This document shows, piece by piece, positions 12,401 to 22,310 of a DNA stretch of 64,000 bases. Location: positions 434,001-498,000 of the forward strand of contig CM018041.1 in the NCBI GenBank assembly GCA_008638375.1, in the 5' to 3' direction. Position 1 is the stretch's first letter; each line of letters begins with the position of its first letter. The DNA comes from Nyssa sinensis. Taxonomy: Eukaryota > Streptophyta > Magnoliopsida > Cornales > Nyssaceae. The translations under genes and the position numbers were made by a program. The notes under the pieces were generated by a model. That model searched no databases. It was given only the letters and a program-made list of their open reading frames with translations, and was not told where the DNA came from.

Positions 12401-15400
12401 ATGTTGAAGGGTCCAGAGGCGCTGCAATATTCCGTTTGCGGGTCTTAATCCGCGTACCACTGTTATAGTAGAAAAATCATAAACCAATTAAAAGTAGTTC
12501 AGTAAAACAAACTTTACAGGAAAAACAGAATTCTGAGAATAAAAAAGGGAATTCAAGAATATCTGACCACACAGTAGTCTCAAGCAACTAGTTGGTTGCT
12601 GTTATTCAAACCAAAACAGTATAAACATAAAATATAATACAAAGTATATACAACACCAAAAGTTAGCTTGAGTGGTATATCCTCCACCTCCCAAAGAGTA
12701 GGTTGAGGGTTCGAGTCCCAAATGGGACAAAGTGGGTGGGTGGGTGGGTGGGTATCTTCCTTATCAAACAAAAAAATAATAATACAAAGTATACACCATC
12801 TAGAATATGTTTGTTATTCCAAACAACGTGACATTGCATTTAGATTCCACCTAAGTAAGATTAAGGGGAGAGGAGAAGATGAAATGGGGGGCTGTCATAG
12901 GGCTAAGGTTTGGATTTTCCCTAGCCAAAGAAAATTTTTGAAAAGAAAGAAAGAAAAAGAACTATTATGTTCAGTCAATTTCATGAGAAAATGCCAAGCA
13001 CTGGACCCATTTCACTCCTAATCCAAGCTCTTTTCCTTTTTCTTTTGTGTAAATACCCCAAATCTCTGTTTGTGATGTTTGAAAGTGCAAATGTTTCTCT
13101 CTGAGCTACATCACAAATTCATAATTATATGCCACACATTGTTATACATTACTGTTCTCTTCCTGTTTATCCAAATTTTCCATGCCATGTTTATTGACAT
13201 GTCCATATGGCATTGTTGTTGTCCTGTGGTCGTGTTGACACAACATTGCAACTTCACGGAAACTAAGAAGCATGTGTAGTGTGAAGGCATTCCCAAGCCT
13301 GTTAAGGATCGTAGTGGTAGCGGACTGTATGGTTAGGGAGGGAAGGGGCATAAACTTGGGAGGTGCAATTCATTAGGAGAGTACATGACTGAGAGTTGGA
13401 CATTGTACGGGCTTTCTTCTTTTTCCTACTTGCCCTTCACTTTTCCTCTCTCTAGCTTAGCTCAATAGATTCAAATAACTGTGCACTTCACTCCAATTCT
13501 AAGCTTCTCCTGCCCCTTTTTCTCTTGGATGGCCTATCAACAAATATCTGCAATTGTCTTGAGTTTGCGTCTGGTTCACTGCCCCTGGACCCACATGCCC
13601 TTGCCCCTCAGCAACTCCCCTTGGGTTGTTTACTGACCCACTTCCCTCTTAAGCTTGACCCAGCTTATCCAACAAAGCTAGGTTGCTGACCCAACTTAAA
13701 ATGGTTGCATGGCCTCCTCCTTGCCTTTGGGACCCCCTTGTTATAAATCTTTCCTAGAAAACACTTACCGTTCTCTTTTTTGATAAGTAAAGATAATTCT
13801 ATTAATGTGCCCGAAAAAAGTAAATAATTACAACAAAAAAAAGGGCAGCTTACAGAATTACGGTTAAACCTCCCAAAAAGTCTAAAATATGAATCTATAC
13901 AACAAGGATAAGCCTCCTTAACCCAAAAGGATAACAAGTGTAAGGTCCTCTCTTTGAATCTAGCGAGGGAATTGATCTTTCCTTCAAAAATTCTACCATT
14001 TCTTTCTTGCTATATACACCAAAAAATACAAAAAGAAACTAATTTCCACACTTTACTAACATCACAAGAAACACGAGTACCATTCCAACTCTTGATAAGA
14101 TCTTCAACCAACCGTGGCATTGCCCATTGATGACCAAAAACCGCACAAAGTAGATTCCACATATCCTTGGCAAATGTACAATGAAGAAAAAGATGATCAA
14201 TAGTCTCTCCTCCATTAAGCACATGGAACACCTATTTGCCAAAAGAAAGCCCCTTTTTTCAAGTTGTTTTTAGCCAATATTGCCCCCCATACCACCGTCC
14301 ACACAAAAAAAAACACCGTTGGAGGAGCTTTAGGGCACCAAATAGCTTTCCATGGAAAATCCTCCCTTCCTTTACTAGATAAGTGCCAATAGAATGACTT
14401 GACTGAGAACTCCCCTTTAGCACCAATCTTCCAACACACATAGTCTTCCTTAGATCTATCTAACTAGATATTATGAAGAATAGCTAGTAAAGAGGTTTCC
14501 TCCTCTACTTCTCAATCATGCAAATTCTGTCGAAAACAAGAAGCCCAAGTCCAACCCTTTTTACCAAATACCACATAATCCCTAACCAAGGTTTCTTTTG
14601 TTTATGGCATGTTGAAATAAATGGGGAAACCTAGAAGCTAGGGTACTTTCCCCACACAATAAGTCCTTCCAAAACTTGATTCTCCCTCCATTACCCATCA
14701 AGGCCACCACAAAGTTTGTAAGACAGAAGAAATCTTCCGGCTCCCTTTCTAATTGTTTTCCAAAGACCCACCCCATGGTTATCCAAAGACTTTTACCATT
14801 ATCAGCCCATGAAAATACACAAATCACAAAAATATTATTAAGATATTAAAATAACAAAGTCATTAAATAAAAATTTAACAACTTTTTCATTTAATCATCA
14901 ACATCCATGATTCAAGTTCCAAAACAAATTTACTAACTATTTCATAAAACATGTGTGTGTATATATATATGTGTGTGTGTGTGTTACTAGGAAAAAGAAC
15001 TAAAGAGGAGAGGAGAAAATGTGTCTCAAACGTGTCTAAAACATATCCATAATTAGGGGTATCAATTTTTAACACGACACGACAACACAACTCGAACACG
15101 ACACGAAATTAACGGGTTTGGATTTAGCATAAATGGGTTTGGGATCATACACGGGTTGACACGTATAACACGATTAATAAACAGGTCGTGTTTAGGTTTT
15201 ACTAGTGTCAACCCGTTTAACACGACTTAACACGTTTAATTATAAAATATATTATGAGTTAAAGTAATTCGTCTCACATCAAATATTTATCAAGGTTTTG
15301 AAATTTTTTTATTTATAAAAGAGGTTTCTACTTTGATTTAGCCTATATCCAAAATTACTAAACTTAAAAATTATTTATGCATATTAAAAAATAGGTAAAT

Positions 15401-18400
15401 TTTTTTATTTAAAAAATAAAAAAATTAAAATAAACGGGTTAAGTGTGCCGACACGTGTAACCTGTTTAATAAATGGGTTGGATTTGGATTTAGGTTTTGA
15501 AACTTGACACAATTAATTAATAGTGTCGGGTTAAGGTTCACACATATTTTCGAATATATATGCCTTGACATGACCCGAATACGATACGATAACACGAATT
15601 GACACCCCTATCCATAATGTGTCCGGAATGTGCTCGAAATTCAGGAAAAAAAGATTTAAAACTGGACACTCTTTTTTAACATATCCGACACGTATCCGGA
15701 AAGTGTTTGACATGTGTCCAACACGGACACGTGAACATCAATAGAGTGTTCATACTTCATAACTTCCATTGCTCTAACTTTTGAACTCAATAATTGTGCC
15801 TCCAAATAACTCATTGATGTTGATTAGTAGCTAAGCCCAACTCATGATGGTGTGTTTGCCCCACCTACCCAACACATAAACTTTTTAGATGTTGAAAACC
15901 CTACCAGCTAATTATTCCTAACACTTAGGTTGTTGACCCCTTCTCCCATTTTGCCATGTGCCCCAACCTGTTGTAAACCTCCCTTTCCTCCCATGCTTGC
16001 AACACCTAATACTTCCCCCATCATTTATAGTCCTTACCTACTCGTGTTAAGGGTTCCATCCCTCTGTTAGCCCCTCAACAACACTCATGTCCTCCCCCTC
16101 GATGCCAAAATATGCCCATTGCAATTAGATTCCCCCCCATAAATATCCTCCATCACAAATTGAAAAGGCCTCAACTCACCAACTATGTTGCTTCACCCTT
16201 AATCTTTGTCGGATTCAAACCAATTGTGGTGCCTCCTCCACTAACAGAGCCAACTTGTGGCCCACCTCCTGATCAAAAATTAAGATATATCTTGGGATAT
16301 CTCCCCATTTCTCACCAACAATTTAACACTTGTTGCATCCTTATGAGTCACGTCAGTTCCCACCCCTTGAAGCCCACTGCAAACATCACCAATGGCTTCA
16401 AAAAGAGTTGAGCTTCAGACGTGTGACAAGTAACCCACAAATGAAGGTGTGTCTCTCTTTCTTCCTCTGTAGGATATTATAACACCCACCCTAGAGGACC
16501 AAGTGCTAATCATCAAGAAGGCATCCCTACGCATCATCTGCCCCTTCCCTCCATTAAAACCCTAATAGCCTCTATATGCAACAGGAGCCTGAACAGCAGA
16601 ACCAAATCTGGGAGACTGGTAGCTCAAAGAACCCTACCCCCACTTGAATCTGCCAAGCCCTCGTTGCCCTTTCAGCTATCTCTTCTTTAAATCCTACGTC
16701 ACAATCAAATTGTACCAAACAAGACTTCAGAAAGTCTCTCATAGACCAAACACCCTTGTCCCGAACCCACCTCACGTGACTAGAATTTTTTTTTTTTTGA
16801 TCGGTAAATGTAACTTGCATTGACAAAAGGGGCCCGAGAAAGGCAACCCAGAATACAAAAGCAAGGGAGCGGCACAAAAATTAAAGCCAGACGTCCATCA
16901 AAAAATCTATAAACTATTCTAAATACATAGGATATTCGCCATTAAGCCAAAAGAAAAAGGTTTTAAAACCACATCCTTAAACCCCTATGGGGGAGTTTCC
17001 ACCCCATCAAAAACTCTCTTGTTTCTCTCCCTCCATAGACACCAAACAAGACAAATGGGAGCAATGTAGATGTGTCTATAATTTACAGATAAATTTCAGT
17101 ATTTTGGACAATTGGTTAACAAATCTAAGAGACTAAGACTATTCCCAACACATTATTCATATAGCACAAACACATCTTTAACAGGAGCCAAGTCCAACAC
17201 TCTTAGAAACAAGATGAGCACTATCCACAATGTCTAACCTTTCTTTCTCTCTTCTTTTCCTTTTCTAAGAAAACTTGACATTGCACACATGCCCATGCCC
17301 ATTTCCATGACAGGTAAAGCACGCAAAAAACTTACTATAGAACCAAGATATAATTTTAAAGAAAAAAATATAATAAGAGAATATCTTTATAACCTTTTTG
17401 AGCATTATCTTTCACATTATGCAATTCTTAGCATATGTTTTAGAAAATGAATCAAAATTTATATATTTTTCTTGTATAATAGATGTATACATACAAAAAT
17501 AGGCATTTATATATTGTGGTGTCCATATGTTTTAGGATTTAAAACCTCGTTGCCTCTCCGGGAAACCTGAGAGGCTTTTCTTTTCTTTTTCTTTTTTTCT
17601 TTTTTTTGGGGGGGGGGGGGGGGGGGAGGAGAGGAGGGATGTTGCTGGTGATTAGAAAGGCTGGAGATCCAATTAAATTCAGATTTTTCAACTAAAGGAA
17701 TGTGTCGACCAAAAAATAATGCAGAATCTTGTCAAAGATATACAAGATTTAGTTCTACAAATTAACGAGCAGTCAAGAAAGAGAAGAACAGTAAAAGTAA
17801 CAGCGTCGCTAAATTGTATTAGTCCTAAGGGTAATAATGTTACCGATTCAAGCTTCACAAGCACAATGTAATCTGATTTAACTTAAAAAAACCAAAAGTG
17901 AATGTTTTCCTAATAACATATAACACTTGCAAAAATGCATATCAACACAAGGCAGGAACCAAAGAGAAGAAGTCAAAGTCAAACGTTTTCAGGAAAAAAA
18001 AAAAAACAGAGCTTACCCAAGAGTGGGTCTCTCCTTCGAGCTGCATAGATGAAAAAATTAATTAATTATTCTCCAGCTATGATTTCAGAAATCAAATAAA
18101 TAAATAAAAACAATACAATACAAAACAGAATGTTCCTTATACCAATCTATTGGGATCACAAAGCGGGGGCAACTTATTGAAGAACTTGAAAGAAAAAAAG
18201 AAAAAAAAAAAACTTCGCGCAATTCCATCGAATCCATATATTTGCCTTAAATTTGAAAAGAAAACAAAAGACTAGACAAAATAAACCAAGACACATCAGT
18301 ACAAATCTCTGTGCAAAAAAAAAAAAAAAGAACTACGAGCATTTAGTTAAAGAAAATTTACGGCCCCAAAAAAAAAAAAAACAAAGTCAAAAAATGTTGA

Positions 18401-18540
18401 ATTTGAAATGGATTTTTCATCAAGAAGAACAGATCTGCATGTATTGACAAGTAAAGACGAATCTGATAGCAAAGTTAGAGAGAGAAAATCAACGAAAAAG
18501 AGACAGGGAGAGGAGAGGTGCAGTGGTAGATGTACCTCAT
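2194..18540 (-). CDS. eIF5-mimic protein (BZW / W2-domain protein), 411 aa
   Basis: Eight coding exons join in phase, minus strand: 18536-18540 (ATG at 18538-18540 plus two bases), 18017-18040, 12354-12459, 12168-12236, 10039-10532, 7014-7275, 3482-3690, 2194-2260, totalling 1236 nt. The product begins MSSKERPTLGGTRIKTRKR, has SIESSDLNFSRYGDTFFE in exon 4, and ends with a tryptophan followed by an acidic tail (WLEEAEEEE). This is the basic leucine zipper and W2 domain (5MP) family. The C-terminal W2/eIF5C domain lies roughly at residues 230-411 and is followed by the acidic tail typical of eIF5 and eIF2B-epsilon relatives. In animals the family binds eIF2 and eIF3 and competes with eIF5 in start-codon selection; the plant role is inferred. 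Exon 4 ends in GAG|GCAAGT, a GC-AG intron. The start is fixed by the five-base first exon spliced to SKERPTLG. Introns 2, 5 and 6 are loaded with LINE and MITE copies. Intact, likely functional. Confidence 0.93.
4005..5370. repeat. Inverted repeat with ~260-bp arms around a LINE fragment
   Basis: The stretch at about 4005-4285 is the near-perfect reverse complement of about 5110-5370. Both carry a shared core reading GGGATATTATAGTAG, a GTTATCTAACCCTAAA block, and a TTTTCTCCCCAAAC block, in opposite orientation. The spacer of roughly 820 bp is a LINE fragment. The right arm adjoins a hAT-like terminus starting TAGGGATGGCAAT at 4974. The simplest reading is two inverted copies of one MITE family. 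Arm boundaries are approximate because I aligned by eye. Confidence 0.75.
4285..4973 (-). mobile_element. LINE (L1-type) ORF2 3' fragment
   Basis: Minus-strand translation, broken by stops, gives segments such as GSRVKFWKDV and, further on, a cysteine/histidine-poor zf-RVT-like stretch around LKRRWITF. These match the region between the reverse transcriptase and the terminal zinc-binding domain of plant LINEs, as in the better copy at 13775-14826. It is truncated at both ends and lies between the two arms of the inverted repeat. Confidence 0.55.
5713..6120. mobile_element. hAT-type MITE with 8-bp target duplication
   Basis: Starts TAGGGATGGAAATTTGCC and ends with the inverted counterpart GTTGCCATTCCTA. 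The 8 bases before it (cacgggaa, 5705-5712) and after it (cacgggga, 6121-6128) match at seven of eight positions, as expected for an aged hAT target-site duplication. Length 408 bp, no coding capacity. It lies in intron 6 of the eIF5-mimic gene. Confidence 0.75.
7739..8366. mobile_element. hAT-like non-autonomous element, family A copy 1
   Basis: The left end CAAGGATCAAAATATCGTTTC and right end GAAACGAAATTTTGATCTTTG are inverted repeats of about 20 bp. The flanks are ctatgaag (7731-7738) and ctaagaag (8367-8374), seven of eight identical, suggesting an 8-bp target duplication. The 628-bp interior is AT-rich, carries repeated GTTTCGG/GAAACG words near both ends, and encodes nothing recognisable. 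A second copy lies at 61950-62783. The right flank is the end of a family B element, so this is a nested insertion. It lies in intron 5 of the eIF5-mimic gene. Confidence 0.7.
8367..8500. mobile_element. Family B element, terminal fragment
   Basis: The sequence beginning CTAAGAAGTACAGAAACGGACACGACAC and running through the GATCATATAAT stretch aligns with the left end of the full family B copy at 60717-61232. Element A copy 1 appears to have inserted into its terminus. The matching right end was not found with confidence; GTGTCTGTG near 8905 is a weak candidate. Confidence 0.5.
9272..9420 (+). mobile_element. Diverged tRNA-derived SINE
   Basis: The stretch from AAGCTTGAGAAGTACC through CTACCTCCCAAAAAG to GGGATTCGAACC resembles the A-box and B-box region of the SINE at 12649-12778. 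It is followed by (AT)n and (GT)n repeats at about 9379-9418, which may have grown from its tail. No target duplication was recognised. Confidence 0.4.
11095..11425 (+). mobile_element. LINE fragment with internal deletion
   Basis: Plus-strand frame contains EGGWGVKELRTFNKALLGNWLW followed by stops and DALWQRIIEVKYGCL, the usual plant LINE segment beyond the reverse transcriptase core (compare NKALLRKWLWRF at 59381-59701). It then jumps to a 3' end reading GCAATAAACTTATCC plus A-tail. The missing middle shows an internal deletion. It lies in intron 4 of the eIF5-mimic gene. Confidence 0.65.
12649..12778 (+). mobile_element. tRNA-derived SINE with 15-bp target duplication
   Basis: An A-box-like TTAGCTTGAGTGGTA and a B-box GGTTCGAGTCC are spaced as in tRNA promoters, followed by (GGGT)n and a short A-rich tail. 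The 15-mer ATAATACAAAGTATA lies on both sides (12634-12648 and 12779-12793), so the insertion boundaries are exact and the copy is young. Element length is 130 bp, the same as the copy at 50429-50558. It sits in intron 2 of the eIF5-mimic gene. Confidence 0.85.
13775..14826 (-). mobile_element. LINE (L1-type), 5'-truncated ORF2 end with zf-RVT domain
   Basis: Minus-strand frames read, in order, GNGGRIKFWKDLLCGES, then FSVKSFYWHLSS with CPKAPPTVFFFVW, then a zinc-binding reverse-transcriptase motif with GGETIDHLFLHCTFAKDMW. That order is the C-terminal third of a plant L1-type ORF2. Frameshifts and stops break it. The 3' end (reverse strand) reads TTTACTTATCAAAAAA, as in other LINE copies here. 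The 5' side abuts a family B remnant at about 14812. Confidence 0.8.
14812..15760. mobile_element. Family B element remnant, interrupted by a hAT MITE
   Basis: Outside 15054-15610 this aligns by eye with 60890-61232: shared blocks include CATTTAATCATCAACATCCATGATT, ACAAATTTACTAACTATTTCATAAAACAT, and GTGTCC/CACGGACAC words at the right end, closing with ACTTCATA. The left third of the element is missing where it meets the LINE at 14812-14826. Confidence 0.65.
15054..15610. mobile_element. hAT MITE with perfect 8-bp target duplication
   Basis: Begins TAGGGGTATCAATTTTT with an ACACGACACG block and ends with ATAACACGAATTGACACCCCTA. The ends are inverted repeats with the TAGGGGT...ACCCCTA termini seen in plant hAT MITEs. 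The 8-mer TCCATAAT is present on both sides (15046-15053, 15611-15618). Removing the 557-bp element and one duplication restores the family B sequence seen at 61070-61100, proving the nesting order. Confidence 0.9.
15790..16785 (-). mobile_element. Possible decayed LINE ORF1-like region
   Basis: Minus-strand frames broken by stops include a stretch RWVRDKGVWSMRDFLKSC at about 16700-16760 and EVGHKLALLVEEAPQLVWIR near 16240. The base composition (CCTCC-rich on plus) resembles the LINE remnants nearby, and a LINE 3' end follows at 16786. I do not recognise the domain, so the assignment rests on composition and context. Confidence 0.3.
16786..17060 (-). mobile_element. LINE 3' end
   Basis: On the minus strand the segment ends ACATTTACCGATCAAAAAAAAAAA, a plant LINE 3' terminus, preceded by sequence like the 3' parts of the copies at 58532 and 60196 (the TTCTCTCCCTCCATAGAC block on plus matches TTCTCTCTCCAAAGAC at 60533). 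It carries no intact reading frame. Confidence 0.6.
17608..17626 (+). repeat. G19 homopolymer
   Basis: Nineteen consecutive G residues directly after a T-rich tract, inside intron 1 or 2 sequence of the eIF5-mimic gene. Length may be inaccurate in the assembly. Confidence 0.8.
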
Positions 18541-18760
18541 AAACCAAGACCGAGAGATATCGAAGGCGGCGAGTCTGCGACTCTGCGTAAGAAATGCGAT
18601 ACAAAAAGGGGGAGAGAGGAGAGTAGAGAGTGGAGGAGCTCTTCGGTGGTGTTTCCGGACAGATATTTATTCGAGAGAGAAAAGGTGGAGAGACTTAAGG
18701 GAAAAGAAATATGATAAGGTCTAATTACACTTTGACCCCTGTATTTTGAATGACTTCTCA
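18541..18760 (-). promoter_or_regulatory. 5' leader and probable promoter of the eIF5-mimic gene
   Basis: Upstream of the ATG at 18540 on the minus strand lies a CT-rich leader (reverse complement of 18541-18640). A TATA-like AATAAATAT is at about 18663-18671 on the minus strand. No transcription start can be fixed from sequence alone. Confidence 0.35.
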
Positions 18761-20100
18761 ATTAGAGTCGTGTTAATTTTGATTTCTTCCACTCATTGGT
18801 TCAAGAGTCTCCAATTGTCAACACCTATCAAAAAAATAATAACAAATGGAAGCCCTGAATGATTTTTTCAATTCTTCTCATGATGTTTAAACTAATTAAT
18901 TTAGAATAAATATTATTCATCTTCGCAAAAGATTTAAGAAACTCAATTCAATTATGCCAACATGACTCGAATCTAAGCCAATTTTATAAAAAAAGGGTGC
19001 AAAAATCACTTAAAGTTTAATAAATATAAAATAAGAAAAGTATAATTATAACTCAATCTTTTTTCACTGCTATTTCAATCATTAAAATCAAGATATAGTT
19101 TTATACATATAAAATAATAGAAATATAGTATAACTTACCTTTTTTTCTCCCGCATTTTAATTTGTTATTTTTCATGACTATTTAATGAAATAAATTCATT
19201 AAAATAAAAACTTTTGAGTTAAATCTCATGGGTAGTTCAATGGCAGATCAAGAACCGATAAGAGTGCCTCGTCCATGCAGTGGCAAAGCTCTGATATCCA
19301 CATCGTAAAAAAAAAAATAATAAGTCAAACCATGTTAAATAAATTTCATACTTTTTATTTTTATTTTTAAAATATTGTTTACTTTCTCTGTTCCAATTTA
19401 AGAGTCTCTTATTCTATTTTTTCATGTCCTAAAATAAAAGTCCCGTGAAGTTTTTAAATTACTCTTCTTACCAATTTAATGTGTTGTAATAGTCAGAGTG
19501 AAAAAATATTAGTATTGTCAAATTACACTACCTATTTAAGTGTGAAAGCATTAAATACATGTCCTATTAAAAAGTTAGTTTTCCAAAAATGAACTTTTAA
19601 TATGAGACAGAGAAAGTATAATTTTTTTCTTTTGCTTAAATTAAAAAATGCAAGAAATTGAAGAAGAACAAAACACAAATCGTAAGAGATAACCACAAAA
19701 TTCAATAATTCATTTTTTGTAAATAGGTGTGTAAACATATATATATATATATGTATATATATATATTATATACCACTACACTTTTTTGAAGGAATAGAAA
19801 GTAAAATTATTACATAGTTTACTATTTATCAAATTTAAGAAAATCAATATGAAGTGATAGATGTTAAATAAGTGTCGTCAACTTATTAAATTTAAACTAT
19901 AAAACAATACGTGTAATCATGTATATATAATATTGATACGGCTAAAATCGGTTGATTCGTTACAATTGAAATGTGTCAGTACGGTAATCATAAATGCTTT
20001 GTTCAATCAAAAAAGCTGACGTACAAATAATGTTAGTTGCCAAAATCCAATTACGCCCCCGCGACTACAATTTCCAATTGAAACGATATATCATTAAGAC
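18761..20100. other. Gene-free AT-rich spacer
   Basis: No coding match. It contains the Stowaway-like MITE at 19382-19616, a possible SINE-like trace at 19215-19310 ending in an A11 run, and (TA)n at about 19737-19766. Confidence 0.5.
19382..19616. mobile_element. Stowaway-like (Tc1/mariner) MITE
   Basis: Ends CTTTCTCTGTTCCAATTTAAGAGTC and its inverted partner (ATTAAAAGTTCATT reversed, closing CAGAGAAAG). It is flanked by TA on both sides (19380-19381, 19617-19618). The CTCTGT-type terminus and TA target duplication fit Stowaway MITEs. Length 235 bp. Confidence 0.65.
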
Positions 20101-20597
20101 TTCCATCTATAGGCCATACCTTAGCCCATAAAATAGAGCCATTGTCAACTCTTTTCCTACGAGTACCAAAGTCATTACATCTAAATCTGAATTACAATAA
20201 TTGGTGATTAGTTTGGCATTCTTGATAATTGATTCCTTCGTACCTCGAGTATTTATAATTTTATCAGGTTGTATAAGCAAACTCCTATTTAGAAACAACT
20301 ACATAAAACTTATCAATCCAATTTGGAAACTTTCTTGTTTGACTAAATCAAAGACTTCATCTATTATAACAATTAATCTATTATAAAAGGTGTCAAGGTA
20401 TGCACACAAAACCCAATTTACATACTTTGAATCCTTGTTTTCTCATTCGATAATTTTAGTTTGCTACATTTTTTATGACTTGACATACGGGATAACCATC
20501 ACCCGTACTTTACCCATGCTCCAGTGTTTTCTTTTGATGTGTTCTTTAGCGCCATTTGTGGAAATGAATATTTGTTGTTCTTTACATTTTTGTTAGT

Positions 20598-21645
20598 CAT
20601 GACACCACGTTTACGTCACAAAAGAAACCACGCTACTCCGAAAAATATATCACGTATAACTAACAAACGCAACAACCCAACACCACCTTCTGCCCCAATG
20701 AATAACCATACATATCAATAGATTTCACTTATCGTAAAACAAGTTCAAACGTTAACACAAGTTATTGTGAACTTAGTTAAGACTCAACAACAACATATGT
20801 TTCCCTTTCCACAGCCTATTGTCGGTGAGGGCAGAAAGATAGAAACCAGCCCCAAGGCACTTAAAGAGATGAAAATCGTCATGAGAATCATTCAAAACCC
20901 ATTGATCTATGGATCAAATAAAGCCTAAGATAGTCATCGTTAAGACGAATCTGAAAGGAAAGACTCTGCAACAATCCAAGGAACAAAATCTCTATGCCTC
21001 ATATGTAATGACATGAAATATCTTCACCCATAAAGACTATAGATGAAGAAGGGCATCCAAAAAAAATTATTCTTCCAAAATTTGAGCAATATGATGGAAA
21101 AACAGCCTTGTATACCAATTTTTCACTTTCAACACACAATGGCACTTCAAGCCAGTACTAATACTTAGATGCGTCGAGCTTTTGTCACTAGTCTTAAAAG
21201 AATAGCCCTAGAATGTTTTCATCATTTATCACCAAACTCAAATTACTTTTTTCAATGATCTACGCTTCAAGATCATCAATAGATTCATAACCAACGAAAG
21301 ATTAAGGAATGGACTATATAACTTATTGACCTCGAGGAAAAATGGGGGAGAGTCGTTAAGAAAGTATATTACGCAATTTAGTGATGAGCTTACATTTATA
21401 AAGTGATGTGAAGGAAGGAAGGTTCGCGGTCACAACTATGACAACAGGTCTTCAACCTAGGAGGTTTAGGGATTCTATCACTAAGAATCCCTCTGTTGAT
21501 GTGACTAAGCTCTTGGCCAAAGCTCAAAAGTATATAACTTTGGAAGACATAAAGAATGCATTGAGAAATACCAAGGATCAAGGCTAAAATGAGGATCCTT
21601 CACAAAAGAAAACAACAAAGATAAAAAGAAAAGAAAACGAATAAT
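20598..21645 (+). pseudogene. Decayed Ty3/gypsy gag
   Basis: Plus-strand frames, broken by stops and shifts, read MTPRLRHKRNHATPKN, then PKFEQYDGKT, then KRIALECFHHLSPNS, then SLRKYITQFSDELTF, and finally TTGLQPRRFRDSITKNPSVD-like and LLAKAQKYITLEDIKNALR segments. The order and spacing match the retrotransposon gag domain of Tat-type Ty3/gypsy elements. No protease or polymerase follows, so this is a truncated or gag-only element. Flanking LTRs were not identified; a TATAAATACCC at about 22670 may belong to an LTR. Confidence 0.7.
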
Positions 21646-21769
21646 TGTGTTAAACCTTTGAAGACTATTGTATTTATACGTAAAATAAAGATTCAATACA
21701 AAGGTCCAATTTTTTCAAAGACGTCCTAATAAAATCTAGATTGGTTTAAGTAAAAACTTATGAGTATTA

Positions 21770-22310
21770 GGTCCAACGTGGGGACCGTTCAACTTGGATC
21801 ACGTGGTAATAACCATTCAGCTTCTTCTCCCACATGAAAGTCATTCAACTTAGCTCATGTAGCAATAACTGTTCAACTTCCTCTCCCACGTGAAAGTCGT
21901 TCAACATGGCTCATGTGGCAATAACTGTTCAACTTAGCTCACGAGGCAATAGCCGTTCAACTTATTCTCCCACAAATAAGCCGTTCAACTTGGCTCACGT
22001 GGCAATAACCATTCAACTTCTTGTTCCACATGGAAGCCATTTAACTTGGCTCACGTGGCAATAATCATTCAGCTTCCTCTCACATATGAAAGTCATTCAA
22101 TTTAGTTCACATAGCAATAACTGTTCAACTTCCTCTCTCGCGTGGAAGTCGTTCAACTTGTCTCATGTGGCAATAACCGTTCAACTTCCTCTCACATGTG
22201 GATCGTTCAACTTTCTCTCACACATAGAGACTGTTCAACTTAGCTTATGAAGCAATAATCGTTTGACTTCCTCTCCCACGTGGAAATCATTTAGTTTGCC
22301 CCATGTGACA
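21770..22310. repeat. Degenerate minisatellite with repeated CACGTG
   Basis: About nine imperfect units of roughly 55-65 bp, each combining CGTTCAACTT, GGCTCACGTGGCAATAAC and CTCCCACGTGGAAGTC-like blocks. Exact CACGTG occurs at 21800-21805, 21887-21892, 21996-22001, 22052-22057 and 22277-22282, with many one-base variants. It directly follows the gag remnant and probably belonged to the same element. Confidence 0.8.

Noticed and set aside
12661..12720. tRNA gene suggested by A- and B-box motifs
   Set aside because: No cloverleaf can be closed and the sequence is flanked by exact duplications, so it is a SINE. The same applies to the boxes near 29530, 50490 and 60330.
21770..22310. CRISPR-like array
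   Set aside because: Units are imperfect with no constant repeat and variable spacer, and the genome is eukaryotic.
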